NCBI RefSeq assembly: GCF_002252665.1
Contig: NZ_NQKZ01000002.1
Span: forward strand, 1-64,000
DNA length: 64,000 nt
DNA from: Synechococcus sp. 8F6
GTDB lineage: Bacteria; Cyanobacteriota; Cyanobacteriia; PCC-6307; Cyanobiaceae
Direction: 5' to 3'
Shown: positions 25,057 to 33,202 of the stretch, piece after piece
Layout: the number at the start of each line of letters is the position of its first letter
Numbering within the stretch: position 1 is the first letter of the stretch
Notes under the pieces: model-generated
The model's input: the letters and a program-made list of their open reading frames with translations, nothing else
Told to the model about the DNA's origin: nothing
Databases searched by the model: none
Program-made: the position numbers and the translations under genes

Positions 25057-26109
25057 ATGCGCTTCAGCGACCTGCTCAGCCATCTGAGCGACGTGACTGA
25101 TGCCAGCCCGCGCCACCTGGCCGGCGACCCCGAGATCCGCGGTGCCGCCGCCCTCGACCAGGCCGGGAGCGGCCAATTGAGTTTCCTCGAACCGGGGAAT
25201 GCCCTGGCGGCGGCCTTGCAGGCCAGTGGCGCCAGTGCGGTCCTGATTCCGGTCCGGGGCGAGGAGGCCGAGGCTCTCCAACAGGAGGCCAGGGATCGCG
25301 GCCTGGCCTGGGTCGCCCTGGCCGATCCCAGGCTGGCCTTTGCCGAAGCCCTCGAGGCGCTCTACCCCCGCAGCCGCCCGGCCTCCGGCATTCACCCCAG
25401 CGCTGTGGTTGATCCTAGCGCCGTCGTGGGGATGGGCACCCATGTGGGAGCCCAGGTGGTGATCGGCGCCAACGTGCAGATCGGCGCCAGCTGCATCCTT
25501 CACCCCCGGGTGGTGCTCTACGACGATGTGCAGGTTGGCGAGGGCTGCGAGCTCCACGCCGGGGCTGTGCTGCAGCCCGGCACGCGCCTGGGCCGCGGCT
25601 GCGTGGTGCACTCCAACGCCGTCATCGGCAGCGAGGGCTTCGGCTTTGTGCCCACCGCCAACGGCTGGCGCAAGATGCCCCAGACCGGCCAGGTGATCCT
25701 CGAAGACGGCGTGGAGGTGGGTTGCGGCAGCACGGTGGATCGCCCCTCGGTGGGTGAAACCCGCATCGGCGCCGGCACCAAAATCGACAACCTGGTGCAC
25801 ATCGGCCACGGCGTGATCACCGGCCAGGGCTGCGCCCTGGCGGCCCAGGTGGGAATCGCCGGTGGCGCTCGCCTGGGCAACGGCGTGATCCTGGCGGGCC
25901 AGGTGGGGCTGGCCAACAAGGCGGTGATGGGCGACCGCTCAATCGCCTCCTCCAAATCCGGCGTGCATGGCGAGGTGGCCGCCGGCGAAGTGGTGAGCGG
26001 CTATCCGGCCATCCCCAATCGCCTCTGGCTGCGCTGCTCGGCCGCCTTCAACAAGCTGCCCGAGCTGGCCAAGAGTTTGCGCCAACTGGAGAAACGCGTG
26101 CAGAGCTGA
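25057..26109 (+). CDS. lpxD: UDP-3-O-acylglucosamine N-acyltransferase
   Basis: A 350-residue left-handed beta-helix acyltransferase of lipid A synthesis. The N-terminal uridine-binding domain (to about 105) is followed by hexapeptide repeats ([20 protein letters not shown] onwards), the conserved [28 protein letters not shown], the catalytic His in [10 protein letters not shown] and the end [14 protein letters not shown]. All key blocks are intact. 37 bases follow proB, so it may belong to the same transcript. Confidence 0.94.
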   Translation: MRFSDLLSHLSDVTDASPRHLAGDPEIRGAAALDQAGSGQLSFLEPGNALAAALQASGASAVLIPVRGEEAEALQQEARDRGLAWVALADPRLAFAEALEALYPRSRPASGIHPSAVVDPSAVVGMGTHVGAQVVIGANVQIGASCILHPRVVLYDDVQVGEGCELHAGAVLQPGTRLGRGCVVHSNAVIGSEGFGFVPTANGWRKMPQTGQVILEDGVEVGCGSTVDRPSVGETRIGAGTKIDNLVHIGHGVITGQGCALAAQVGIAGGARLGNGVILAGQVGLANKAVMGDRSIASSKSGVHGEVAAGEVVSGYPAIPNRLWLRCSAAFNKLPELAKSLRQLEKRVQS

Positions 26110-26187
26110 GCCCGCCAGGGGTGCAACCAGCCAGCGCCTAGCCTCGCCGCCAGCCCTAAACACCGCCGGCGGCACCCCCACACCACC

Positions 26188-27270
26188 ATGACGACCAGCT
26201 ACCGGATCACCCTGCTCCCCGGCGATGGCATCGGACCGGAGATCACCGCAGTGGCCCGGCAGCTGCTGGATGCGGTGAGTGCCCGGCATGGCTTTGACCT
26301 CGCCTACGACGAGCAGCCCATGGGTGGCGCCGCCATCGATGCCACCGGCGAGCCCCTGCCCGCGAGCACCCTGGAGGCCTGCAGGCATGCCGATGCGGTG
26401 TTGCTGGCCGCCATCGGCTCCCCCCAATACGACACCCTGCCCCGGGAGCAGCGCCCCGAAACCGGTCTGCTGGGGCTACGGGCAGGGTTGGGCCTGTTCG
26501 CCAATCTGCGACCCGTCAAGATCCTTCCGGCCCTGATCGACGCCTCCACCCTGAAGCGCGAGGTGATCGAGGGGGTGGACCTGCTGGTGGTGCGCGAACT
26601 CACCGGCGGTGTGTACTTCGGCACCCCTAAGGGGCGTGTCGAAGCGGAAGGCCGAGTGCGGGCCTTCAACACCATGGCCTACTTCGATGACGAAATCGAT
26701 CGGATCGCCAAGGTCGGATTTGAGCTGGCCATGCAGCGAGGCGGGCGCCTGTGCAGCGTCGACAAGGCCAACGTGCTGGATGTGAGCCAGCTCTGGCGCG
26801 ACCGGGTCAACGCGATGGCGAGCGACCACCCAGGCGTGGAGGTCAGCCACATGTATGTCGACAACGCCGCCATGCAGCTGATGCGCAACCCGCGCCAGTT
26901 CGACGTGCTGCTCACCAGCAACCTCTTCGGCGACATCCTCAGCGATGAGGCCGCCATGCTCAGCGGCTCGATCGGCATGCTGCCGTCGGCCTCCCTGGGG
27001 TCCAGCGGTCCGGGCCTGTTCGAGCCCATCCACGGTTCTGCGCCAGACATCGCTGGGCAGGACAAGGCCAACCCGATGGCCATGGTGCTCAGCGCCGCCA
27101 TGTTGCTGCGCATCGGCCTGCAGCAGCAGGCAGCTGCCGCCGATCTGGAAGCAGCGGTGGATCGCGTGCTGGCAGCCGGCTACCGCACCGGCGACCTGAT
27201 GGCCGAGGGCTGCACCCAACTGGGCTGCCGCGCCATGGGCGAACAACTTTTGGCAGCGCTGGAGGGCTGA
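26188..27270 (+). CDS. leuB: 3-isopropylmalate dehydrogenase
   Basis: A 360-residue enzyme of leucine synthesis that oxidises and decarboxylates 3-isopropylmalate with NAD. LLPGDGIGPEITAVA, GSPQYDTLPREQRPE, LGLRAGLGLFANLRPVK, RELTGGVYFG, VDKANVLDVSQLWR, the signature NLFGDILSDEAAMLSGSIGM and HGSAPDIAGQDKANP (NAD specificity) are all in place. Confidence 0.96.
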   Translation: MTTSYRITLLPGDGIGPEITAVARQLLDAVSARHGFDLAYDEQPMGGAAIDATGEPLPASTLEACRHADAVLLAAIGSPQYDTLPREQRPETGLLGLRAGLGLFANLRPVKILPALIDASTLKREVIEGVDLLVVRELTGGVYFGTPKGRVEAEGRVRAFNTMAYFDDEIDRIAKVGFELAMQRGGRLCSVDKANVLDVSQLWRDRVNAMASDHPGVEVSHMYVDNAAMQLMRNPRQFDVLLTSNLFGDILSDEAAMLSGSIGMLPSASLGSSGPGLFEPIHGSAPDIAGQDKANPMAMVLSAAMLLRIGLQQQAAAADLEAAVDRVLAAGYRTGDLMAEGCTQLGCRAMGEQLLAALEG

Positions 27271-27351
27271 TCCTGCAACGGTTCACCGCAGGGATGGGGG
27301 AATCGGTCCGGCGACCTGCCAAACTCACGGTCGGTTTTTGAATCCCCGCGC

Positions 27352-28254
27352 ATGTCGAAGCGTCACCCGGTTGTGTCTGTCACCGGTTCCTCCGGCGCTG
27401 GGACCAGCACCGTCAAGCGCGCCTTCGAATACATCTTCAAGCGTGAGGGGATCACCCCGGCGGTGGTGGAGGGCGACAGCTACCACCGCTACGAGCGGGG
27501 CCCAATGAAGGAAGCGATGGCCGCTGCCGTGGCCAAGGGCGAGAACTTCTCCCACTTCGGTCCCGACGCCAACCGCTTCGACAAGCTTGAAGAGCTGTTC
27601 AGCACTTACGGCGAAACCGGCGGCGGCGAGAAGCGTTACTACCTGCACTCCGTTGAGGAGGCCGCTGAGCACAACGCCCGCCTCGGCACCAACCTGGAGC
27701 CTGGTCAGTTCACCCCCTGGGAGCCGATTCCCGGCGACACCGACCTGCTCTTCTACGAGGGCCTGCACGGCGGCGTAGTGGGCGAGGGCTACAACCTGCG
27801 CAATCTGGCGGATCTCCTGATCGGCGTGGTGCCGATCGTCAACCTGGAGTGGATCCAGAAGATCGCCCGCGACAACCAGGAGCGCGGCTACTCGGCTGAA
27901 GCCACGGTGGATACGATCCTGCGCCGGATGCCGGATTACATCAATCACATCTGCCCACAGTTCAGCCTCACCGACATCAACTTCCAGCGGGTGCCCACCG
28001 TGGACACCTCCAACCCCTTCTTCATCCAGACCATCCCCACCCCGGATGAGAGTTTCGTCATCATCCACATCCGCAAGGTGGCCCGCGACAAGTGGGGGAT
28101 TGACTTCCCTTACCTGCTCAACGTGATCAACGGTTCCTTCATGTCCACACCCACCTCAATCGTGGTGAACGGCGGCAAGATGGGCTTTGCCATGGAGTTG
28201 ATCCTCACCCCGATCATCCACCGCATGATCGAAGAGAAGAAGAAGCTGGCCTGA
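27352..28254 (+). CDS. prk: Phosphoribulokinase
   Basis: A 300-residue Calvin-cycle kinase that makes ribulose 1,5-bisphosphate. The P-loop is TGSSGAGTST (about 11-20), followed by EGDSYHRYERGPMKEA, NFSHFGPDANRFDKL, RYYLHSVEEAAEHN, FYEGLHGGVV and PTSIVVNGGKMGFAMEL. This sequence has the shorter, proteobacterial-like (class I) layout rather than the 330-residue class II form of beta-cyanobacteria and plants, which begin with a GVAGDSGCGKST loop. An 81-base leader precedes it. Confidence 0.92.
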   Translation: MSKRHPVVSVTGSSGAGTSTVKRAFEYIFKREGITPAVVEGDSYHRYERGPMKEAMAAAVAKGENFSHFGPDANRFDKLEELFSTYGETGGGEKRYYLHSVEEAAEHNARLGTNLEPGQFTPWEPIPGDTDLLFYEGLHGGVVGEGYNLRNLADLLIGVVPIVNLEWIQKIARDNQERGYSAEATVDTILRRMPDYINHICPQFSLTDINFQRVPTVDTSNPFFIQTIPTPDESFVIIHIRKVARDKWGIDFPYLLNVINGSFMSTPTSIVVNGGKMGFAMELILTPIIHRMIEEKKKLA

Positions 28255-28295
28255 TTGCATCTGCAGCCTTTAGTCTGGGACTGCAATTCGTTCTG

Positions 28296-28685
28296 GTGAG
28301 GCCGATTTCCTTCGCCACACCCACGAATCCACCCCGTGTGGAACACCACCAGGCGGATGAACCACAGACCTCGGCGCCGTCGTTTCTGATTCCGGGGGCC
28401 TCCGCCAAGGCGGCTCCCGGACTTCGTCTCGATCAGATCAACAGCCAGCTGGTGATTCAGGCGGCACGGCGGGTGCTGTTTCAGGCTCTCAACAATGCCT
28501 CTGCGGGGGCGGATCCTGCCGGTGTGGTGCTCCACGGCAACCAGGGCCGCCTGGTGTTCGACCTGCCGGTGCTACTGCCGGACGAACACTTTGTGCCCAT
28601 CGATCTGATCCGGGGCCGGCTGGGCCGCAGCGGCGGATCCCGCTTGCGCCTGCCCCGCAAACCTTCCTCCATGCCTCCCGCCTGA
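28296..28685 (+). CDS. Hypothetical protein
   Basis: A 129-residue frame with a GTG start between prk and the prepilin peptidase. The first 55 residues look disordered; the second half (NSQLVIQAARRVLFQALN, GVVLHGNQGRLVFDLPVLLP, FVPIDLIRGRLGRS) looks like a small folded domain. The 3' end lies eight bases before the next gene, which supports a real gene in an operon. No family is recognised. Confidence 0.55.
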   Translation: MRPISFATPTNPPRVEHHQADEPQTSAPSFLIPGASAKAAPGLRLDQINSQLVIQAARRVLFQALNNASAGADPAGVVLHGNQGRLVFDLPVLLPDEHFVPIDLIRGRLGRSGGSRLRLPRKPSSMPPA

Positions 28686-28692
28686 GGTCCGC

Positions 28693-29538
28693 TTGAGCGC
28701 CACGGCTCCACTTCTGTCCAGCTTTCCAGCCCTGCCGCTGCTGGCGGCCCTGCTCGGGGCCTGCGTCGGCAGTTTTCTCAACGTGGTGGCCTGGCGCCTG
28801 CCGCGGGAAGAATCGATCGTGCTGCCCCCCAGCCATTGCCCCCACTGCGGCAGCCGGCTGCGCTGGAGCGAAAACGTGCCTGTGCTCGGCTGGTTGCTGC
28901 TGCGGGCCCGCTGCGGCCACTGCGGCGCCCCGATCGCGATCCGTTACCCCCTGGTGGAACTGCTCTGTGCCGGTCTGTGGGTGGCGGCGCTGCTGGCCCG
29001 CCCTAGCGCCATGGGCCCCCAACCCCAGCCCTGGCTGCTGGTAGCGGCGGGCTGGTTGCTGCTCAGCTGGCTGATCCCCCTGGTGCTGATCGACCTCGAT
29101 CGCCTCTGGCTGCCGGAGCCCCTCTGCCGCATCGGCCTGGTGCTCGGCCTGGCGGTGACGGCCCTGATCGGCTTCGAGCAGGACGCGGGCGTGGGCCGCG
29201 AGCTGCTGTTCCACCACCTGGTGGCCTCTGGTGTTGGGCTGGTGGGCTTTGAGGCGGTCAGCGCCCTGGCCCAGAAGGCGATCGGCAAGCCGGCCCTGGG
29301 ACTGGGGGACGCCAAGCTGGCCGCCCTCCTTGGAGCCTGGCTCGGGCTGACCGGCCTGGGGCTCACGGTGATCCTGGCGGTGTTCAGTGGCGCCGTGGTG
29401 GGCAGCATCGGCCGTCTCAGTGGCCGGCTCGGCAAGCACCAGCCCTTTCCGTTTGGGCCTTTCCTGGCCGCTGGCGGGGCCGCCGTGTGGCTGCTGGGCC
29501 ACGACGTCTGGCTTGCTGCGCTGGGGCTGGTGTGGTGA
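28693..29538 (+). CDS. pilD: Prepilin peptidase / N-methyltransferase
   Basis: A 281-residue polytopic peptidase that cleaves and methylates type IV prepilins. The cytoplasmic zinc loop has two CxxC pairs (CPHCGSRL and CGHCGAPI). The catalytic Asp pair is in VLIDLDRLWLP and GLGDAKLAALLG (family GxGD, here GLGD). About eight membrane spans. TTG start. In cyanobacteria PilD also supports pilus-based motility and DNA uptake. Confidence 0.93.
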   Translation: MSATAPLLSSFPALPLLAALLGACVGSFLNVVAWRLPREESIVLPPSHCPHCGSRLRWSENVPVLGWLLLRARCGHCGAPIAIRYPLVELLCAGLWVAALLARPSAMGPQPQPWLLVAAGWLLLSWLIPLVLIDLDRLWLPEPLCRIGLVLGLAVTALIGFEQDAGVGRELLFHHLVASGVGLVGFEAVSALAQKAIGKPALGLGDAKLAALLGAWLGLTGLGLTVILAVFSGAVVGSIGRLSGRLGKHQPFPFGPFLAAGGAAVWLLGHDVWLAALGLVW

Positions 29539-29586
29539 AGCGCCTTAAATAGGTTCAGCGCCAGGCCCACTGCCCCCCGAGATCGC

Positions 29587-30462
29587 ATGTCGTTGTTCGA
29601 CTGGTTTGCGGATCGCCAGAAAAATGCACCAACCGTCCGGGTCACCCAGGACGTGGAGGAAGGCGATGGCCTCTGGAGCAAATGCCCGGAATGCGGGCTG
29701 GTGGTGTATCGCAAGGATCTGGTGGCCAATGCCAGCGTCTGCAAAGGATGCGGCCACCACAACCGCATCGACAGCGAAGAGCGCATCGCGTTGATCGCCG
29801 ATCCGGGCAGCTTTGAACCGCTCGACAGCGCCATGGCGCCCACCGACCCGCTGGCCTTCAAGGACCGCCGCAGCTACGCCGACCGCATCCGCGACAGCCA
29901 GCAGAGCACCGGCCTGAGAGACGCGGTGATCACGGGGCTGTGCCGCACCAGCGGACTGCCCCTGGCCCTGGGGGTGATGGATTTCCGCTTCATGGGCGGC
30001 TCGATGGGTTCGGTGGTGGGCGAGAAACTCACCCGGCTGATCGAAACGTCCACGGCACGCCGCGTCCCAGTGCTGATCGTGTGCGCCTCCGGCGGCGCCC
30101 GCATGCAGGAGGGCATGCTCAGCCTGATGCAGATGGCCAAGATCTCCGGCGCTCTGGAGCGCCACCGCGAGGCCGAGCTGCTCTACATGCCCCTGCTCAC
30201 CTACCCCACCACCGGTGGGGTCACCGCCAGCTTCGCGATGCTGGGCGATCTGATCCTGGCCGAACCCAAAGCCCTGATCGGTTTTGCCGGCCGCCGGGTG
30301 ATCGAGCAGACCCTGCGCGAAAAACTCCCCGACGGCTTCCAGACCGCCGAATACCTGCGCGACCACGGCTTCGTGGACGCCATCGTCGAGCGCACCACCT
30401 TCAAGGCCACCTTGGCCAGCCTGCTGAAGATGCACGGCTGCCGCGAAACGGTGCCCGCTTGA
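29587..30462 (+). CDS. accD: Acetyl-CoA carboxylase carboxyltransferase subunit beta
   Basis: A 291-residue subunit of fatty acid synthesis' first enzyme. The N-terminal zinc ribbon has four Cys ([23 protein letters not shown]); the carboxyltransferase core follows with [40 protein letters not shown] and [17 protein letters not shown]. Typical length, standard motifs. It probably forms the carboxyltransferase with AccA elsewhere in the genome. Confidence 0.96.
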   Translation: MSLFDWFADRQKNAPTVRVTQDVEEGDGLWSKCPECGLVVYRKDLVANASVCKGCGHHNRIDSEERIALIADPGSFEPLDSAMAPTDPLAFKDRRSYADRIRDSQQSTGLRDAVITGLCRTSGLPLALGVMDFRFMGGSMGSVVGEKLTRLIETSTARRVPVLIVCASGGARMQEGMLSLMQMAKISGALERHREAELLYMPLLTYPTTGGVTASFAMLGDLILAEPKALIGFAGRRVIEQTLREKLPDGFQTAEYLRDHGFVDAIVERTTFKATLASLLKMHGCRETVPA

Positions 30463-30489
30463 GCAACCTGGCGTGAAACAGTTGCTGGC

Positions 30490-30897
30490 GTGAAACAGAT
30501 CATCTCCACGATGGTGTCCCGAATCGCAGCCCTGGTGCTGCTGGTGGCGCTGTTCACGGGCGCAGCTGGCCCTGCACTGGCTGGCCCCGTGGACTGGCAC
30601 GAAGTGGCCACCACCAGCGAGGGACGCCAGTGGTGGGACGGCGGCAGCCTGCGGCGCAGCCGCAGCGGCAATGTGTCGGTGCTGAGCCGATTTCAGCCCG
30701 CCGCCACTGAGGACAAGCCCCGCCCAGTGAGTGATCTTTACGTGATGGAGATCGATTGCGGCCAGGCACTGTTCCGCGACACCTCGATCAACGGCCTGCC
30801 CCAGTTCGGGGCCGAGTGGCAACCAGCCGCCGGAGACTCCCTGATCGCCAGCGTGATCGGCGAGGTGTGTGCCGCCGCCCCTGAGGCCCTGTCATGA
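30490..30897 (+). CDS. Exported conserved small protein
   Basis: A 135-residue protein with a GTG start and a clear signal peptide: basic start, hydrophobic IAALVLLVALFTGAAGPA, ALAG-type cleavage near residue 32. The mature part begins VDWHEVATTSEGRQWWDGGSL and has DLYVMEIDCG and FRDTSING, a pattern resembling small surface or lumenal proteins (Adhesin_E/CNP1-like) conserved in cyanobacteria. One Cys pair could be disulphide-bonded. Its stop overlaps the next ATG as ATGA. Confidence 0.75.
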   Translation: MKQIISTMVSRIAALVLLVALFTGAAGPALAGPVDWHEVATTSEGRQWWDGGSLRRSRSGNVSVLSRFQPAATEDKPRPVSDLYVMEIDCGQALFRDTSINGLPQFGAEWQPAAGDSLIASVIGEVCAAAPEALS

Positions 30898-31964
30898 CCA
30901 AACCACTGGGCGTGGCCATTGCGGGCCTGGGCTTTGGCGAGGCGGTGCATCTGCCGGCCCTGCGCGCTTGCCGCGGCGCCACGCCGGTGGCCCTCTGGCA
31001 CCCCAGGGCGCAGCGGCTGGAGGCCGCCTGCCGCAGCGCCGAGCTGCCCGGCACCAGCGACTTCGACGCCCTGCTGGCCAACCCCGCAGTGGAGGCGATC
31101 GTGATCGCCACCCCCCCGGCACCCCGCTTTGATCTGGCCCGACGGGCCCTGGAGGCCGGCAAGCATCTGCTGCTGGAGAAGCCCGTGGCCCTCTGCGCCG
31201 AGCAGGTGGAGAGCCTGCAGCGCCTGGCCTTGCAACGGGGCCTCACCGTGGCGGTCGACTTTGAATACCGGGCCGTGCCCCTGTTTCAGCAACTGGCAGC
31301 CCTGCTGGAGAGCGGCAGCCTGGGGGAGCTGGTGCTGGTGAAATTTGACTGGCTGATGGGCAGCCGCGCCGACTCCTCCCGCCCCTGGAGCTGGTATTCC
31401 CAGGCCGCCGAAGGTGGCGGCGTGCTGGGCGCCCTCGGCACCCATGCCTTCGACACCCTGCACTGGCTGGTGGGACCCACCCATTCCCTGCAGGCCCAGC
31501 TGAGCACGGCCATCCGGGAGCGGCCGCTGGCCGATGGCAGCGGCCGGCTGGCCAGCGTCGATGCCGAAGACATCGCCCTGGTGCAGCTCGAACTGGAAAC
31601 CCACCAGGGGCAACGGGTGCCGGCCCAATTGAATCTGGCCTCGGTAGCCCGCCGAGGAAGGGGCTGCTGGCTGGAGCTCTACGGCCGTGACGGCACCGCC
31701 GTGCTCGGCTCCGACAACCAGGCCGACTACGTTCATGGCTTCGGGCTGTGGCAGTCCCAGGCGGGGGAGCCCTTGCGGCCGGTCGATGCCGACGCCCGCT
31801 GGAGCTTCGCCCGCACCTGGTCCGACGGCCGGATTGCCCCCGTGGAGCGAATTCACAGCTGGTGGAGTGCCGCGGTCCGGGAAGGCCGGCCGATGGTGCC
31901 TGGCCTTGGCGAAGCGGTGCGCAGCCAACACTGCTGCGACTGGGCCCGCCAGTCAGGCAGCTAG
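30894..31964 (+). CDS. Gfo/Idh/MocA-family oxidoreductase
   Basis: A 356-residue NAD(P)-dependent oxidoreductase. The N-terminal Rossmann domain starts VAIAGLGFGEAVHLPAL (GxGxxG-like), with IATPPAPRFDLARRAL and the catalytic Lys in LLLEKPVALCAEQ (about 99); the second domain contains DFEYRAVPLFQ and GGGVLGALGTHAFDTL with the conserved His. The substrate, probably a sugar or inositol derivative, is unknown. Overlaps the exported protein gene by four bases. Confidence 0.85.
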   Translation: MTKPLGVAIAGLGFGEAVHLPALRACRGATPVALWHPRAQRLEAACRSAELPGTSDFDALLANPAVEAIVIATPPAPRFDLARRALEAGKHLLLEKPVALCAEQVESLQRLALQRGLTVAVDFEYRAVPLFQQLAALLESGSLGELVLVKFDWLMGSRADSSRPWSWYSQAAEGGGVLGALGTHAFDTLHWLVGPTHSLQAQLSTAIRERPLADGSGRLASVDAEDIALVQLELETHQGQRVPAQLNLASVARRGRGCWLELYGRDGTAVLGSDNQADYVHGFGLWQSQAGEPLRPVDADARWSFARTWSDGRIAPVERIHSWWSAAVREGRPMVPGLGEAVRSQHCCDWARQSGS

Positions 31965-32036
31965 CGCCGTTTTCGGCCAAAGGGCATCCCCTAGACTCCC
32001 CCCCAGTCCCAACTTTCGACCCCGAGAGGTTTTCCC

Positions 32037-33110
32037 ATGGCGCTCGTTCCGCTTCGGCTGCTGCTCGACCATGCCGCTGAGAACGGCTATGGCATCCCTG
32101 CCTTCAACGTGAACAACCTGGAGCAGGTGCAGTCGATCATGGAGGCGGCCTACGAAACCGACTCTCCGGTGATTCTGCAGGCCTCCCGGGGCGCGCGCCA
32201 GTACGCCGGTGAAAACTTCCTGCGCCACCTGATCCTGGCTGCGGTGGAAACCTATCCCGACATCCCGGTGGTGATGCACCAGGACCACGGCAACAGCCCC
32301 GCCACCTGCTTCGGTGCCGCCGCCAACGGCTTCACCTCGGTGATGATGGATGGCTCGCTGATGGCCGACGCCAAGACACCCGCCAGCTACGAGTACAACG
32401 TGGCTGTCACCAAGGAAGTGGTGGACGTGGCCCACGCCATCGGCGTCAGCGTCGAGGGTGAGCTGGGTTGCCTGGGCTCCCTGGAAACCGGCATGGGCGA
32501 GGCCGAGGACGGCCACGGATTCGAGGGCAAGCTCGACCACAGCCAGCTGCTCACCGACCCCGCCGAAGCCGCTGACTTCGTGGCCAAAACCAAAGTGGAT
32601 GCCCTGGCGATCGCCATCGGCACCAGCCACGGCGCCTACAAGTTCACCCGCAAGCCCACCGGTGAAGTGCTGGCCATCAGCCGCATCGCCGAGATCCACA
32701 AGGCGATCCCCAACACCCACCTGGTGATGCACGGCTCCTCCTCGGTGCCCCAGGAGTGGCTGGACATGATCAACAAGTTCGGCGGTGCCATCCCAGAGAC
32801 CTACGGCGTGCCCGTGGAGGAAATCCAGGAGGGCATCCGCAACGGCGTGCGCAAGGTGAACATCGACACCGACAACCGCCTGGCCTTCACCGCCGCCGTG
32901 CGGGAAGCCGCCTTCAAGGATCCCGCCAACTTCGATCCCCGCCACTTCAACAAGCCGGCCCGGCAGTACATGAAGCAGGTGTGCCTGGATCGCTACCAGC
33001 AGTTCTGGTGTGCCGGCAACGCCAGCAAGATCAAGCAGCGCGACATCAACTACTACGCCGGTCTGTACGCCAAGGGCGAACTCGACCCCAAAACCGCCGT
33101 GGCTGCTTGA
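32037..33110 (+). CDS. fbaA: Class II fructose-1,6-bisphosphate aldolase
   Basis: A 357-residue zinc-dependent aldolase serving glycolysis and the Calvin cycle, also forming sedoheptulose bisphosphate. The zinc ligands are in VVMHQDHGN (His81, His84), the [10 protein letters not shown] and [13 protein letters not shown] blocks, [14 protein letters not shown] and [12 protein letters not shown], and the phosphate loop [19 protein letters not shown] Shine-Dalgarno sequence stands eight bases before ATG. A strong terminator follows directly. Confidence 0.96.
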   Translation: MALVPLRLLLDHAAENGYGIPAFNVNNLEQVQSIMEAAYETDSPVILQASRGARQYAGENFLRHLILAAVETYPDIPVVMHQDHGNSPATCFGAAANGFTSVMMDGSLMADAKTPASYEYNVAVTKEVVDVAHAIGVSVEGELGCLGSLETGMGEAEDGHGFEGKLDHSQLLTDPAEAADFVAKTKVDALAIAIGTSHGAYKFTRKPTGEVLAISRIAEIHKAIPNTHLVMHGSSSVPQEWLDMINKFGGAIPETYGVPVEEIQEGIRNGVRKVNIDTDNRLAFTAAVREAAFKDPANFDPRHFNKPARQYMKQVCLDRYQQFWCAGNASKIKQRDINYYAGLYAKGELDPKTAVAA

Positions 33111-33170
33111 GCTAAACAGCCGCCTGATCAACCTGGCAGCTGGGCCATCCGGCCTGTCTCCAACAACAGC

Positions 33171-33196
33171 ATGGGCCCCGAAAGGGGCCCATTTTT
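33171..33196 (+). terminator. Rho-independent terminator after fbaA
   Basis: ATGGGCCCC (33171-33179) pairs exactly with GGGGCCCAT (33184-33192) around a GAAA tetraloop, and the stem is followed by a T run to 33196. It sits 60 bases past the fbaA stop. The converging UPF0182 gene ends at 33203; no T run is present on the minus-strand side, so the hairpin terminates the plus-strand transcript only. Confidence 0.93.
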
Positions 33197-33202
33197 ATGG
33201 CG

